The translations under genes were made by a program, and so were the position numbers. Source: Streptomyces antibioticus (lineage in GTDB: Bacteria; Actinomycetota; Actinomycetes; Streptomycetales; Streptomycetaceae). From it: 64,000 nucleotides of DNA. Below, one piece after another: positions 36,678-46,821 of this stretch (position 1 is its first letter; each line of letters begins with the position of its first letter). A model generated the notes under the pieces. That model was not told where the DNA came from. It saw nothing but the letters and a program-made list of their open reading frames with translations, and did not search any database. The stretch is from positions 652,649-716,648 of the forward strand of contig NZ_KQ948427.1 in the NCBI RefSeq assembly GCF_001514065.1. Reading direction: 5' to 3'.

Positions 36678-37070
36678 ATGTCTCTCGACGTCTCCCCTCA
36701 GCTCCTCGCCGAAGCCGAACAGGGCGCCGTCCGCGAGGAGGACTTCGTGGACACCGTCCGCACGTCCCTCCCCTACGCCTACGACCTCATCGCGTCCCTC
36801 GCCACCGAACTGAAGTCCGGCACAGTCGACTTCACCGACAACCAGACCCCTCCCCCGTCCGAGAAGGAGCGCGGCCAGCTCCTGCGCGCCCTGGCCAGCG
36901 ACGCGATCCGCGGCAGCCTGGAACGCCACTTCGGAGTGACCCTGGCCTTCCAGAACTGCCACCGGATTGCGGCGTTCCGCCCCGGCGCGGAGACGAGCGA
37001 GACGTACACCCGCTTCACCTCACTCCGCTCCCAGATCCTGAACCAGTCACCGGAGTTCAGGGACTGCTGA
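36678..37070 (+). CDS. SCO5389-family protein of unknown function
   Basis: A 130-aa protein I recognise as the actinomycete SCO5389 family: MSLDVSPQLLAEAEQGAV at the start, DNQTPPPSEKERGQLLRALA in the middle and FTSLRSQILNQSPEFRDC at the end. No membrane segment or known catalytic motif is seen. It always seems to travel with the P-loop ATPase upstream. It ends 6 bp from the convergent DUF4132 gene, with no terminator between. Confidence 0.75.
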   Translation: MSLDVSPQLLAEAEQGAVREEDFVDTVRTSLPYAYDLIASLATELKSGTVDFTDNQTPPPSEKERGQLLRALASDAIRGSLERHFGVTLAFQNCHRIAAFRPGAETSETYTRFTSLRSQILNQSPEFRDC

Positions 37071-37076
37071 GGGTGC

Positions 37077-39407
37077 TCAGGCGGCTCGGTCGATCTGGGC
37101 GCGGATCGAGGCGTCGGTTATCTCGCCGTCCGCGGCCAGCAGCATCGCCTTGCTGAGGATCACCGACAGACGGTCGTCCTCGAACGGCAGGAAGACCTTC
37201 GCGGTGGTCCTGCCGCGTGACGGGACGATGCACAGGTAGGAGTCGTCGGGCTGCATGAGGATGTTGGCCGAGCCGAGGTGGATGCGGTAGATGCGCAGGT
37301 CGCCTCGGACGGTCAGGAAGCGGTCGTCCAGTGTGCAGCGGTCCGCGATCTTCAGACGGGGCAGGATGCGGGTGAGGGCGTCGCGGCGGGCCTCGGCGGT
37401 CTCCGTGAGGCCGGCGAAGCCGGCCCGTTCCCAGTAGGCGCGGGCCGGGCCCTGCTCGGTCCAGTCGGGGTCCGCGGCGATGGAGGTCACGCCGACGAAG
37501 AGGTCGACATCGCGCATCGCCTCGCTGAACACCAGCGGGGGCACCTCGGGCAGTGGGGTGTCCCGCCAGTCGGCGCCCGCCTTGTGGTCGAAGCGGACCC
37601 AGTCCGTCGAGGCCACCGGACTGTCGTCCGCCCAGTCCACGAAGGCGTGGAAGAAGCGGGCCCGCCAACGGCCCGACACCAGCACACGCGTCGCTTCGTC
37701 GCCGTCGCCTCCGTCCCACGGGCCGAGCAGCCGGCTCGTCCAGCCCCGCGCCCGGAACAGACCGCGCATCCTGCGGTAGTGGACGAGGTGGGCGGCGAAA
37801 CGGTTGGAGTGCAGCCGAGTCTCCTCCTCGGCCGGGGTGAGCCGGTAGATCTCGCGGAACGCCTGCTTGAACGGCTGTCTCAGCTGCCCGTCCACCAGCC
37901 GGTCCCGCCAGGCGCGCACCGTCTCGGCATCCGCCCGGATCGGGTGCCACAGGCGTACCGAGACGTCGTCCGGGGCGCGGGGGAGGTCGTCCGCGGCAGG
38001 CAGGAACGCCTGCCACTCGCCGGGCGCCGTCTCGATCTCCCAGATCAGTCTGCCCACGACCGTCCGGGCGAGCGGGTGCCCGGCCAGCTCCGTGCGCCAC
38101 CAGCCGTAGGAGTGGACGGTGTCGACCGGCAACCCGCCCTCCAACGCCCGCGCCAGCGTGGCCAGTTGGAGATCCACCCGCTTGACCAGCTCCCGCAGCT
38201 CCTTCACCAGGTCGGCGTGGTCACGGCGGACCGGCGCGGGTACGCCGCGCAGTGGCCGGCCGTCCTTCTCCCACGTCAGCTGGGCGGTGTCGGTGACCCT
38301 GACGACGGCCGCGTAGCCGTCGCCCGCCGGCCTGCGCAGGGCGCCCCCCTCGTCGAAGCCCAGTTTTGGCAGGCGCAGGGCCACCTCCGTGCGCTGGGCC
38401 AGCGCCGCTTCCACCTTCTTCAGCAGCTTGTCGGGCTGCTTGGGCACGCCCGCATGCCGGGTGACCGAGCGAGCGGTGCGGATCGCGGTGACCGCCTCCG
38501 GGGTCGGGAACTCCTTTGCGGCACGGACCAGTTCGTACAGGAGGGCCTGCGACGGCACCGTCCTCGCCGCGGTCGGCGCGACCGCGATGCCGGGCAGCAG
38601 CCGCGCGCACACCTCGGGCAGCCACTCCTCGTCCCGCAGCAACGCCACCCGCGCGGCCTGCCCGAGCACGGCGACCTCGCGTGCCGTGAACGCCTTGTCC
38701 GCCACGTACGGGATCTCGCCGGCCTGGATACCGTCGGCCCGGTCGGCAGCGGCTTCCAACGCGCGCCGGGCGAAGTCGACATAGGGCGGAAGGTCGGCCA
38801 GCTTCTGCCACACCGCGGGGGTCGGCTCCGGCTCGATGTACGGGTTGACCCGGTCGAGCTCGGTCAGCACGGCTCGCTCCGCCAAGGTGAGCCCGGTGAG
38901 GACGTCCACCTCGTCCCTCGCGATGGACCCCTCTCCGAGCCGCTCCGCCGCCGCGCGCAGGGTCGTGTCGTCCGCGAGTCCGGCGACCAGGAACAGCGCG
39001 TACGGGTGCGCGACGCTGTTCCTCGCCAACAGGCTCTCGGTCAGGGCCCGGGCGGGCTCCGACAGCTCGGGCCACGGGTCGGCGCACCCCGCCAACGCCG
39101 CCACGCCCGGCATCAGGTCGACCGCCCACTCGCTGTGCCGACTCCGCGCGACGAGCGCCTCGAACAACCGGCGACAGGCGTCGGGCGTGACCCGCAATCG
39201 CCGCTCGCCGACTGCCTGCCGCACCTGCATGGCCGCCCGCCATGTCGCGGGCGGGACGTCGTCATGGTGCACCAGGTGGGCGGCCGGGAGCAGCTCACCG
39301 AGCTGCTCGTCGGTGAGCCCCGCCAGGTCGGCCGACCGGGCGTCCAGTTCGGAGGCCGCATCGGACAACGCCCGTGCGATGTCGTCGTAGAGCATGCGAG
39401 GGATCAT
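37077..39407 (-). CDS. DUF4132 domain protein
   Basis: A large cytoplasmic protein (776 aa from ATG 39407; an ATG at 39395 is equally possible and neither has a clear ribosome-binding site). The C-terminal third carries the DUF4132 pattern: LAGHPLARTVVGRLIWEIE, then DVSVRLWHPI, QPFKQAFREIYRLTPAEEET, FAAHLVHYRRMRGLFRARGW, and the closing LRIYRIHLGSANILMQPDD with CIVPSR. The N-terminal part is alpha-helical. The family includes E. coli MolR-like and WGR-associated proteins of unknown function. No partner gene is evident. Confidence 0.78.
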   Translation of the reverse strand: MIPRMLYDDIARALSDAASELDARSADLAGLTDEQLGELLPAAHLVHHDDVPPATWRAAMQVRQAVGERRLRVTPDACRRLFEALVARSRHSEWAVDLMPGVAALAGCADPWPELSEPARALTESLLARNSVAHPYALFLVAGLADDTTLRAAAERLGEGSIARDEVDVLTGLTLAERAVLTELDRVNPYIEPEPTPAVWQKLADLPPYVDFARRALEAAADRADGIQAGEIPYVADKAFTAREVAVLGQAARVALLRDEEWLPEVCARLLPGIAVAPTAARTVPSQALLYELVRAAKEFPTPEAVTAIRTARSVTRHAGVPKQPDKLLKKVEAALAQRTEVALRLPKLGFDEGGALRRPAGDGYAAVVRVTDTAQLTWEKDGRPLRGVPAPVRRDHADLVKELRELVKRVDLQLATLARALEGGLPVDTVHSYGWWRTELAGHPLARTVVGRLIWEIETAPGEWQAFLPAADDLPRAPDDVSVRLWHPIRADAETVRAWRDRLVDGQLRQPFKQAFREIYRLTPAEEETRLHSNRFAAHLVHYRRMRGLFRARGWTSRLLGPWDGGDGDEATRVLVSGRWRARFFHAFVDWADDSPVASTDWVRFDHKAGADWRDTPLPEVPPLVFSEAMRDVDLFVGVTSIAADPDWTEQGPARAYWERAGFAGLTETAEARRDALTRILPRLKIADRCTLDDRFLTVRGDLRIYRIHLGSANILMQPDDSYLCIVPSRGRTTAKVFLPFEDDRLSVILSKAMLLAADGEITDASIRAQIDRAA

Positions 39408-39475
39408 GGCAGGCGGCACTGACAATGCGGCCTGCCACCGGTCCCCCGCTCAACCCCGGCTCCCAGCCGCGGCTC

Positions 39476-40318
39476 TCAGTCCCGCAGAAACCCCTCCACC
39501 GCCTTCGCAAAGCTCCCCGCGTCGTCCAGCCAGGGAAAGTGCGCCGCCCCCGCCTGCACCACCGACTCGGCCTTCCCGAACAGGCCCGCGTACTCCGCCA
39601 TCGCCCGCGGCGGTGCCGCCACGTCCACCTCACCCGCCAGCACCAGCACCCGTCCCTCGAACTCCGCCAGCGCCGCCCGCGTGGCCTCCGGGTCGTAGGC
39701 TCCCGCCGAGCCGTACACCCCTGCCGCCTCACCGTTGCGCTGCTCCGCCTCGGCCGCTCGTACGGCCCGCGCCCGCTCGTCCCAGCGTGCGAACCAGAAC
39801 GGGGCGATGGCCTCCCAGTCGTCACCCGCCGCGCGTCCTTCGGTCACCGCCTCCAGCGCCGCGTACGCCGTGCCGAACCATGCCTCGCCCCGGCGCAGCC
39901 GCGCCGCCCCCAACCGGTCCTCGGCGGTGATGTCGATGCCGACCGCGTACACGCTCGGGGTGATGAGGGCGAGGTGCGCGACCCGGTCCGGATGGTGGGC
40001 CGTGTAGAGAGCGGCGAGGTTCGCGCCGGCGCTGTGCGCCAGCAGGTCGACCCGCTCCAGGCCCAGTTCCTTCCGGAGCGCCTCGACGTCGTCGACCAGT
40101 CGGTCGCAGCGGTACGACGCCGGGTCCGTCGGCGTCGCGGAGTCGCCCGTCCCCCTCAGGTCCAGGCGGATCACGGTGCGGTGGGCGGTGAGGCCGCCCA
40201 GGTCGCCGAGGTAGGCGGAGGCCTGCATGGGGCCGCCGGGGAGGCAGATCAGGGGCGGGCCGTCGCCGGTGGCGTGGTAGGCGAGGACGGTGCCGTCGGG
40301 GGCGTCGAAGGTAGGCAT
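39476..40318 (-). CDS. Alpha/beta hydrolase
   Basis: A 280-aa alpha/beta-fold hydrolase. The triad is Ser96 (LLAHSAGAN), Asp232 (LAGEVD) and His260 (GAAHFPW). The oxyanion-hole region LICLPGGPMQ and RLDLRGTGDS resemble proline-iminopeptidase-like members. The cap insert around residues 120-210 is helical. No signal peptide is present. The substrate is not assignable. Confidence 0.87.
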   Translation of the reverse strand: MPTFDAPDGTVLAYHATGDGPPLICLPGGPMQASAYLGDLGGLTAHRTVIRLDLRGTGDSATPTDPASYRCDRLVDDVEALRKELGLERVDLLAHSAGANLAALYTAHHPDRVAHLALITPSVYAVGIDITAEDRLGAARLRRGEAWFGTAYAALEAVTEGRAAGDDWEAIAPFWFARWDERARAVRAAEAEQRNGEAAGVYGSAGAYDPEATRAALAEFEGRVLVLAGEVDVAAPPRAMAEYAGLFGKAESVVQAGAAHFPWLDDAGSFAKAVEGFLRD

Positions 40319-40373
40319 GACGTGAGCCTTTCAGTGGGCCTCACCTGCGGCAACGGATTAAGTCCCGGGATGC

Positions 40374-41792
40374 TCAGCTCGGTGACTCCGCACCCTCACG
40401 CGCGTAGTACCACCACGTCACGCCGATGCAGGTGACGTAGAAGGCCACGAAGCCCCACATCGCGCTGGTGACCGCGAAGTTGGCGAACAGGGCCGGGATG
40501 AAGAAGAAGCCGTAGGCGGCGACGGCGGCGGTGAAGCCGGTGACCGCGCCCGCTTCCATTTCCGTCTGCCGCAAGGCCTTGGTGTACTGCGGGGTGCCTT
40601 CGGTCAGGCCCTTGAGGTGCTGGTTGCGGAAGATGACGGGGATCTGGCGGAACGTCGAGCCGTTGCCGATGCCGGAGAAGAAGAACGCCGCGAGGAAGCA
40701 GGCGAAGAAGCCCGCGAAATTGCCGGTTTCGCCGCCGCTCGGCAGGAAGGTGATCACGCCGATGATCGAGGCGGCCATGCCGACGAAGGAGAGGATCGTG
40801 ACGCGGGCGCCGCCCAGCTTGTCGGCGATCCAGCCGCCGGCCCAGCGGGCGAGGGCGCCGAGGGCCGGGCCCATCCAGGCGTAGGTGGCGACGGAGTAGG
40901 CCGGGAAGGTCGTCTTGATCAGCATCGGCAGGGCGGCGGCGAAGCCGATGAAGGAGCCGAAGGTGCCCACGTAGAGCCAGGTCATCACCCAGGTGTGCTT
41001 GCGGCGGAAGATCACCTTCTGTCGGGCGAAGGACGTCGACGCCGTCTTGAGGTTGTTCTGGCCGAACCAGGCGACGGCGGCGAGGACGATCAGGACCGGG
41101 ACCCAGACGAAGGCCGCGTTCTGGAGGTACACCGTCCCGCCGGTCCTGGTGTTGGCCTGGCCGGAGCCGATCGCGATGACCGAACTGGTGACGACGATCG
41201 GGGTCAGCAGCTGGACGACGGAGACACCCAGGTTGCCGAGGCCGCCGTTGATGCCGGTGGCGTTGCCCTTCTCGCGCTGGGGGAAGAAGAAGCCGATGTT
41301 GGCGAGGGAGGAGGAGAAGTTGGCGCCGCCGATTCCGCAGAGCGCGGCGATCGTGGCCATGGTGGTGAAGGACGTGGAGGTGTCCTGGATCGCGTACCCG
41401 AGCCAGATCAGCGGGACGATCAGGACGAGGGTGGACAGCGCGGTGAAGGTGCGCTGGCCGATGCGCGGGCCGAGGAAGGTGTAGATCATCCGGGCCGTGC
41501 CGCCGGTCAGGCCGGGTATCGCGGTCAGCCAGAACAGCTGCGAGGTGGTGTAGGAGAAGCCGACGTCGGCGAGGTTGGTGGCGGTGACGCTCCACACCTG
41601 CCAGACGACGAAGGCCACGAGCAGGGCCGGGACGGCGATCCAGAGGTTGCGCCGGGCGACCCGCTTCCCCACAGAGTTCCAGAAGAGCTCGTTCTCGGGC
41701 TCCCAGTCGGTGATGTCCCGGCCGGGCCGGTACTGGGCGAGGTCGTACGACCGCCCGGCGACCGTGGTCGTCGCTTCCTGTACGGCAGGCAT
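40374..41792 (-). CDS. narK: NarK-type nitrate/nitrite transporter
   Basis: A 472-aa MFS protein of the nitrate/nitrite porter family. Both family signatures are present: GINGGLGNLGVSVVQLL and, in the second half, FSGIGNGSTFRQIP. The N-terminus (DITDWEPENELFWNSVGKRVARRNL) is the usual one for actinobacterial NarK. The ATG at 41792 is chosen because AGGAA lies six bases upstream. It stands alone here; no nitrate reductase gene is in the window. Confidence 0.9.
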   Translation of the reverse strand: MPAVQEATTTVAGRSYDLAQYRPGRDITDWEPENELFWNSVGKRVARRNLWIAVPALLVAFVVWQVWSVTATNLADVGFSYTTSQLFWLTAIPGLTGGTARMIYTFLGPRIGQRTFTALSTLVLIVPLIWLGYAIQDTSTSFTTMATIAALCGIGGANFSSSLANIGFFFPQREKGNATGINGGLGNLGVSVVQLLTPIVVTSSVIAIGSGQANTRTGGTVYLQNAAFVWVPVLIVLAAVAWFGQNNLKTASTSFARQKVIFRRKHTWVMTWLYVGTFGSFIGFAAALPMLIKTTFPAYSVATYAWMGPALGALARWAGGWIADKLGGARVTILSFVGMAASIIGVITFLPSGGETGNFAGFFACFLAAFFFSGIGNGSTFRQIPVIFRNQHLKGLTEGTPQYTKALRQTEMEAGAVTGFTAAVAAYGFFFIPALFANFAVTSAMWGFVAFYVTCIGVTWWYYAREGAESPS

Positions 41793-41932
41793 GGCTGTTC
41801 CTGGTGGTGAGGAGGTTGTCCTTGCTTCTTCAGCCTCCTCCCGCGGCAAGGGGGACAGCAGAGTCCTAGGGCGCGACCACGAACCGCCCTAGGACCCGGT
41901 GACCAGGGACTTCCGTCCCCGTCCGCCGCCGC

Positions 41933-43291
41933 TCATGCCGCGCGCCGCTGCCCTCCCCGATGAGCCCTGATGATCTCCGCGTACCGGTGACCGGAGCCCT
42001 TGATCGTGCGGGTCTGGGTCCGGTAGTCGACGTGGACCAGCCCGAACCTCTTGTCGTAGCCGTAGGCCCACTCGAAGTTGTCGAGCAGCGACCAGGCGAA
42101 ATAGCCCGCCAGCGGGGCTCCCTTGCGGGCGGCGGAGGCGCAGGCGGCGAGGTGCCGGGTCAGGTAGTCCTGCCGCTCGGGATCGTCGACGGTGCCGTCG
42201 GGGCGTACGACGTCCGGGTAGGCCGAGCCGTTCTCGGTGACGTACAGCTTGCGGGCGCCGTACTCGTCGGTGAGGCGGAGCAGCAGGGTCTCGATGCCGC
42301 TCGCGTCGATCTCCCAGTCCATGCCGGTGCGGGGCACGCCGTCACGGCGGACGGAACGGACGTACGGGGCGGGCCCGTCGGGGTCGTCGGCGACGGTCTG
42401 CGGGAAGTAGTAGTTCAGGCCGAGCCAGTCGAGCGGGGCGGCGATTGTCTCCAAGTCGCCCGGCTTCTCCGGGAGTTCGACGCCGTACACCTCCCGCATG
42501 TCCGCCGGGAAGCCGCGGCCGTGGACCGGGTCCAGCCACCAGCGGTTGGTGTGGCCGTCCATCCGGCGGGCGGCGCGCAGGTCTTCCGGGCGGTCGGTGG
42601 CGGCGTGGATGGTGGAGAGGTTGTTGACGATGCCGACCCGGGCGCTCGGGGCCGCCGCGCGGATGGCCTGGGCGGCGAGGCCGTGGCCGAGGAGCAGGTG
42701 GTACGAGGCCCGGACCGCCGCCGTGAGGTCGGTCCAGCCGGGGGCCATCGTCCCTTCCAGATGGCCGATCCACGCCGAGCACAGGGGCTCGTTGAGGGTG
42801 GTCCAGTGCTGCACCCGGTCGCCCAGTCGCTCGGCCACGACCGAGGCGTACGCGGCGAAGTGCTCGGCGGTCTCGCGCTCGGGCCAGCCGCCGCGGTCCT
42901 GGAGGACCTGCGGCAGGTCCCAGTGGTAGAGGGTGACGGACGGGGTGATGCCGGCCGCCAGGAGTCCGTCGATCAACTCGTCGTAGAACGCCAGCCCCTT
43001 GGCGTTGACGGGGCCGTCGCCGCCGGGCACGACCCGTGGCCAGGCGACGGACAACCGGTAGGCGTTGGCGCCCAGTTGACGTATCAGACCGATGTCCTCG
43101 CGCCAGCGGTGGTAGTGGTCGCAGGCGATGTCGCCGGTGTCGCCGTTCGCCACCTTGCCGGGAGTGTGCGAGAAGGTGTCCCAGATCGACGGTGAACGGC
43201 CGTCCTCCGTCACGGCTCCCTCGATCTGGTAGGCGGCTGTGGCCGTTCCCCACAGAAAGTCGTGCGGGAGTGCGGCGAGATCGATGGTCAC
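41933..43291 (-). CDS. GH1 family beta-glucosidase
   Basis: A 452-aa cytoplasmic glycosidase. The acid/base Glu is in [11 protein letters not shown] and the nucleophile Glu in [12 protein letters not shown]; the N-terminal [15 protein letters not shown] is the family signature. GTG at 43291 is chosen because AAAGGA lies five bases upstream; a GTG at 43315 that overlaps the permease stop is the alternative. As the last gene of a sugar ABC operon it would hydrolyse imported beta-glucosides such as cellobiose, like bglC beside cebEFG. No LacI/CebR gene is present. Confidence 0.9.
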   Translation of the reverse strand: MTIDLAALPHDFLWGTATAAYQIEGAVTEDGRSPSIWDTFSHTPGKVANGDTGDIACDHYHRWREDIGLIRQLGANAYRLSVAWPRVVPGGDGPVNAKGLAFYDELIDGLLAAGITPSVTLYHWDLPQVLQDRGGWPERETAEHFAAYASVVAERLGDRVQHWTTLNEPLCSAWIGHLEGTMAPGWTDLTAAVRASYHLLLGHGLAAQAIRAAAPSARVGIVNNLSTIHAATDRPEDLRAARRMDGHTNRWWLDPVHGRGFPADMREVYGVELPEKPGDLETIAAPLDWLGLNYYFPQTVADDPDGPAPYVRSVRRDGVPRTGMDWEIDASGIETLLLRLTDEYGARKLYVTENGSAYPDVVRPDGTVDDPERQDYLTRHLAACASAARKGAPLAGYFAWSLLDNFEWAYGYDKRFGLVHVDYRTQTRTIKGSGHRYAEIIRAHRGGQRRAA

Positions 43292-43311
43292 GAAAGTCCT
43301 TTCAGGAATGG

Positions 43312-44166
43312 TCACTTGACGGCGCCCGCCGTCAGCCCGGCGACGAGATAGCGCTGGAGGAGCAGGAAGCCGGCCACCACCGGGACGCTCACGACCAGCG
43401 AGGCGGCCATGATCTGGTTCCAGTACACGTCGTAGAGCGTGGAGTAGCCCTGGAGGCCTACGGCGAGGGTGCGGGTGGTGTCGTTGGTCATCACGGACGC
43501 GAACAGCACCTCGCCCCAGGCCGTCATGAAGGCGTAGACGGTGACCGCGACGATGCCGGGGATCGCGGCCGGCACGACGACCCGGAAGAGCGCGCCGAGC
43601 GGTCCGCAGCCGTCCACGAGAGCCGCCTCGTCCAGATCCCGCGGCACCGAGTCGAAGTACCCGATGAGCATCCAGATCGAGAACGGCAGGGAGAAGGTGA
43701 GATACGTCAGGATCAGCCCGCCGCGCGAGCCGAACAGGGCGATGCCGGTGGCGTTGCCGATGTTGACGTAGATCAGGAAGAGCGGCAGCAGGAAGAGGAT
43801 GCCGGGGAACATCTGCGTCGACAGGACGGTGACCGTGAAGACGCGCTTGCCGCGGAAGTCGTAGCGGCTGACCGCGTACGCCGAGAACACGGCGATCACC
43901 ACCGAGCAGACGGCCGCCGCGCTCGCCACGATCAGGGAGTTCACGAAGTACCGGGCGAGCGGGACCGTCGACCAGATGTCGATGTACGGCTGGAAGGTCA
44001 ACTCACTCGGTAGCCAGCGGAACTTGCCGGTGACGTCCGCGAGCGGCTTCAGCGAGCTGGAGATCATCACGTACACCGGCAGCAGCACGAAGCCGGCCAG
44101 CAGGGTGAGGAACACGCGCCGGGTCCACAGGAAGGACCGCGGCGGCGCCATGGGAGAACTAGGCAC
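43312..44166 (-). CDS. Sugar ABC transporter permease (MalG/CebG type)
   Basis: A 284-aa inner-membrane subunit with six helices. The EAA loop is [18 protein letters not shown], then [15 protein letters not shown], near the C-terminal third, for docking the ATPase. It starts inside the partner permease (8-bp overlap). The operon encodes no ATPase; in Streptomyces a shared MsiK ATPase normally serves such importers. Confidence 0.9.
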   Translation of the reverse strand: MPSSPMAPPRSFLWTRRVFLTLLAGFVLLPVYVMISSSLKPLADVTGKFRWLPSELTFQPYIDIWSTVPLARYFVNSLIVASAAAVCSVVIAVFSAYAVSRYDFRGKRVFTVTVLSTQMFPGILFLLPLFLIYVNIGNATGIALFGSRGGLILTYLTFSLPFSIWMLIGYFDSVPRDLDEAALVDGCGPLGALFRVVVPAAIPGIVAVTVYAFMTAWGEVLFASVMTNDTTRTLAVGLQGYSTLYDVYWNQIMAASLVVSVPVVAGFLLLQRYLVAGLTAGAVK

Positions 44167-45151
44167 GCGACGCCCTCCGTCCGCGCGAGGTGACGGCGAG
44201 GTACACGCCCGTCACGAGGAGCAGGAACAGCAGCAGGAGCACGGACATCGCCGAGCCGGTGCCGAAGTTCCAGGTGACGAAGGAGGCTTGGTAGATGTGG
44301 ACGGAGATGAGGTCCGCGGCCTCCGGCGCCGACTTGCCGAACAGGACGTACGGCGTGTTGAAGTCGTTGAACGTCCACAGGAACAGCACCAGGATCAGCA
44401 CCTGGTTCACCGCGCCCAGCGACGGCAGGGTGATGCGGCGGATCTGCTGCCACATCCCGGCGCCGTCGAGGGCGGCGGCCTCGTACAACTCCCGTGGGAT
44501 GTTCTGGAGTCCGGCCATGACGATGAGGAAGGCGAACGGCCAGCCCTTCCACACCGACACGACCAGCAGGGCGATGAAGCTGTTGTCGCCGATGAGCCAG
44601 AAGGACGGCTTGTCGGTGATGCCGAGCTGGTCGTGCAGGACATGGTTCACCAGGCCGTTGTCGTGCTGGAACATGAACACCCAGGTGATGACGGCCGCGT
44701 AGACCGGCAGGGCGTACGGCACCAGGAACAGCGCGCGCAGCAGGCCCCGGCCGCGGAAGGTGTCCTGCATGCAGATCGCGGCGGCCGTGCCGATCAGCCA
44801 GCACAGGCCGACCGAGGCGAGCGTGAAGCCGACGGTGACGAGGAAGGAGTGCAGCAGGGCCTCGCCGACGGGGGCGTCGAAGTCCACCGACATACGGAAG
44901 TTGTCGAGGCCGGCCCAGGGCGCGGCGCCCCAGTCGCGGATGTAGAACTGGGTGAGTTCCTTGAAGCTCATCACGATGCCGATGACCATCGGCACGAGAT
45001 GGACGAGGAGTTCGAGGATCAGGGCGGGCAGCAGGAGCAGGTAGGGCAGTCCGATGCGGCGGATGCGGCCGGGGACGCGGCGGCGCGGTCCACGCGCCGC
45101 CTTCTCGCCCGACTCCCCTTTGCGCACCGGGAGTTCGACAGTGCTGGTCAT
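44159..45151 (-). CDS. Sugar ABC transporter permease (MalF/CebF type)
   Basis: A 330-aa permease with a basic N-terminus (EKAARGPRRRVPGRIRR) and six helices. The EAA loop is NIPRELYEAAALDGAGMWQQ, then IRRITLPSLG. The ATG at 45151 lies 5 bases after the binding-protein gene. The frame is open upstream in the binding-protein gene as shadow only. Confidence 0.9.
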   Translation of the reverse strand: MTSTVELPVRKGESGEKAARGPRRRVPGRIRRIGLPYLLLLPALILELLVHLVPMVIGIVMSFKELTQFYIRDWGAAPWAGLDNFRMSVDFDAPVGEALLHSFLVTVGFTLASVGLCWLIGTAAAICMQDTFRGRGLLRALFLVPYALPVYAAVITWVFMFQHDNGLVNHVLHDQLGITDKPSFWLIGDNSFIALLVVSVWKGWPFAFLIVMAGLQNIPRELYEAAALDGAGMWQQIRRITLPSLGAVNQVLILVLFLWTFNDFNTPYVLFGKSAPEAADLISVHIYQASFVTWNFGTGSAMSVLLLLFLLLVTGVYLAVTSRGRRASRA

Positions 45152-45156
45152 CAGGT

Positions 45157-46473
45157 TCACGCCGCCGGCATCTGCGCCTGGGCCTTCTCCAGGGCCGCCT
45201 TCACCGACTCGGTGGTCACCGCGCGCCCGGCGGCCGCGTCGGCGAACAGGCCCTTGATGGCCGTACCGACCGCCGTCTCGAACTGTGATTCGTCGGCGAC
45301 CTGCGGGGCCGCGACCGCGCTGGTGGCGAGGGTGTTCTTCAGGACGCCGTTGGCGGGGGTGTTGAAGGCCGGGTCCGCCTGGGCGCCCTTCACCGGCGGG
45401 ATGGAGCTGTAGGCGGTGTTGAGGATCTTCTGCTCGGCGTCGCTCGTCATGAACTTCACGAACTTCTTGGCACCGTCGAGGTTGTCGGAGTTCTTGAAGA
45501 CGGCCAGGTTGATGCCCATCACCATCGAGTTGACGCCGGTGCCGGTGCCGGGGGTGCCGGACTGCACGGGCACGGGCGCGATGCCGAAGGAGTCCTCGCT
45601 CATGCCCTGGGACTTGAGGTTCGCGGACGCCGACTGCCACAGCAGCATGGCCGTCTTGCCCTTGGCGAAGTCGCTGACCGACTGGTTCTGCGCGTACTCG
45701 GCGTTGCCCGGGGCGATGACCTTGTCCTTGGCCATCAGGTCGACGAACTCCTTGACGCCGGCGACCGCCCCGTCGTTGGTGAAGTCGGGCTTGCCGTCGG
45801 CGGTGAAGAAGTCGCCGCCGTGCTGCTTGGCGAAGACGACCGCGTGGTGGATGTTCTCGGACGGGTTCGCGCCCTCGACACCGAGCGCCCACTTGCCGCC
45901 CTTGGACAGCTTCCTGCCGTCCTCGACGAACTCTGCCCAGGTGGCGGGCGGTTGGGCTATGCCCGCGTCGGCGAACATCTTCTTGTTGTAGTAGAGCGCG
46001 TACGCCATCGAGTACAACGGCACCGCGGCCGGGTCCTTGCCCTCGGCGCCGGTGGAGCCGAGCGCCGAGTCGACGAAGCGGTCCTTGCCGCCGATCGCCT
46101 CGAAGTTCTTCGCGTCCCACGGAAGCAGCGCGCCGGTCGCCTGGAGGGAGGCGCTCCAGGTGTTGCCGATGTTCAGGACGTCGGGGCCCTGGCCCGAGGT
46201 GGTCGCCGTGAGGATGCGGTTGAGGAGGTCCGACCAGGGCACGACCTCCACCTTCACCTCGATGCCGGTCTGCTTCTTGAACTTGTCGAGTTCCGGCTGG
46301 AGGACCTTCTTGTCGACCTCGACGCTCGCCCCCTGGTTGGAGGCCCAGTAGGTGAGCGTCTTCGGTGAGTCGTTGGACCCGCCCTCGGTCGACGAACCGC
46401 CTCCGCAGGCCGATGCGGCCAGGGCGAGAGACATGGTGACGGCGCCTACGGCCGCGGCTCGGATGCTGCGCAT
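45157..46473 (-). CDS. Sugar-binding lipoprotein of the ABC importer (SBP family 1)
   Basis: A 438-aa secreted lipoprotein. MRSIRAAAVGAVTMSLALAA leads to the acylated Cys of ASACGGG. The mature protein has VLNIGNTWSASLQATGALLP and PLYSMAYALYYNKKMFADAG, typical of carbohydrate binders. The ATG at 46473 follows AGGAG at close range; an upstream in-frame start is less likely. It heads the operon SBP-permease-permease-beta-glucosidase, which suggests an oligomeric beta-glucoside substrate. Confidence 0.9.
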   Translation of the reverse strand: MRSIRAAAVGAVTMSLALAASACGGGSSTEGGSNDSPKTLTYWASNQGASVEVDKKVLQPELDKFKKQTGIEVKVEVVPWSDLLNRILTATTSGQGPDVLNIGNTWSASLQATGALLPWDAKNFEAIGGKDRFVDSALGSTGAEGKDPAAVPLYSMAYALYYNKKMFADAGIAQPPATWAEFVEDGRKLSKGGKWALGVEGANPSENIHHAVVFAKQHGGDFFTADGKPDFTNDGAVAGVKEFVDLMAKDKVIAPGNAEYAQNQSVSDFAKGKTAMLLWQSASANLKSQGMSEDSFGIAPVPVQSGTPGTGTGVNSMVMGINLAVFKNSDNLDGAKKFVKFMTSDAEQKILNTAYSSIPPVKGAQADPAFNTPANGVLKNTLATSAVAAPQVADESQFETAVGTAIKGLFADAAAGRAVTTESVKAALEKAQAQMPAA

Positions 46474-46507
46474 GGCTCCTGGTGTCCCTTCAGGGAATGC
46501 ACTCATG

Positions 46508-46530
46508 ACTTAATTTAGGACGTGAGTTAA
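46508..46530 (-). promoter_or_regulatory. Candidate operator of the sugar operon
   Basis: On the plus strand a near-direct repeat, ACTTAA and AGTTAA with starts 17 bp apart (ACTTAATTTAGGACGTGAGT then TAA), lies 35-57 bp upstream of the binding-protein start. It is AT-rich against the background. The regulator is unknown; ROK proteins use similar spaced sites. Confidence 0.35.
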
Positions 46531-46821
46531 ACGGCAGGCGTTCGGCGCGTCAAGGGGTTGAACAGCACTTGTTGAACTCGGCGGCGCGTTTTAGCGTCCG
46601 CGTTCGGACCCTGAAGCAGGCCTCGATGGGAGAGTGCTTCCGACCCTTCCGCCGTTCACTTCCTGAACAAGGACTTCCTGGACGGCCGACCTGCTGTCCA
46701 GGCGCCCGATCACTCACGCGAGCCGGACGCCGGAGCGCGCCTGGCTCGGTGAACCGAGTGCGCTTCCACGACCTGCCGCTCGTCTCGCCCGGAGGGCAAC
46801 GACCAGTACGAGCACGTCCTG
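46531..46821. other. Gene-free interval
   Basis: Between the sugar operon promoter and the luciferase-like gene I see no convincing gene. A direct repeat of TTGAAC at 46557 and 46571 lies near the left end. The plus-strand open frame from 46569 is rich in Arg/Pro/Gly and has no ribosome-binding site. Confidence 0.5.
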
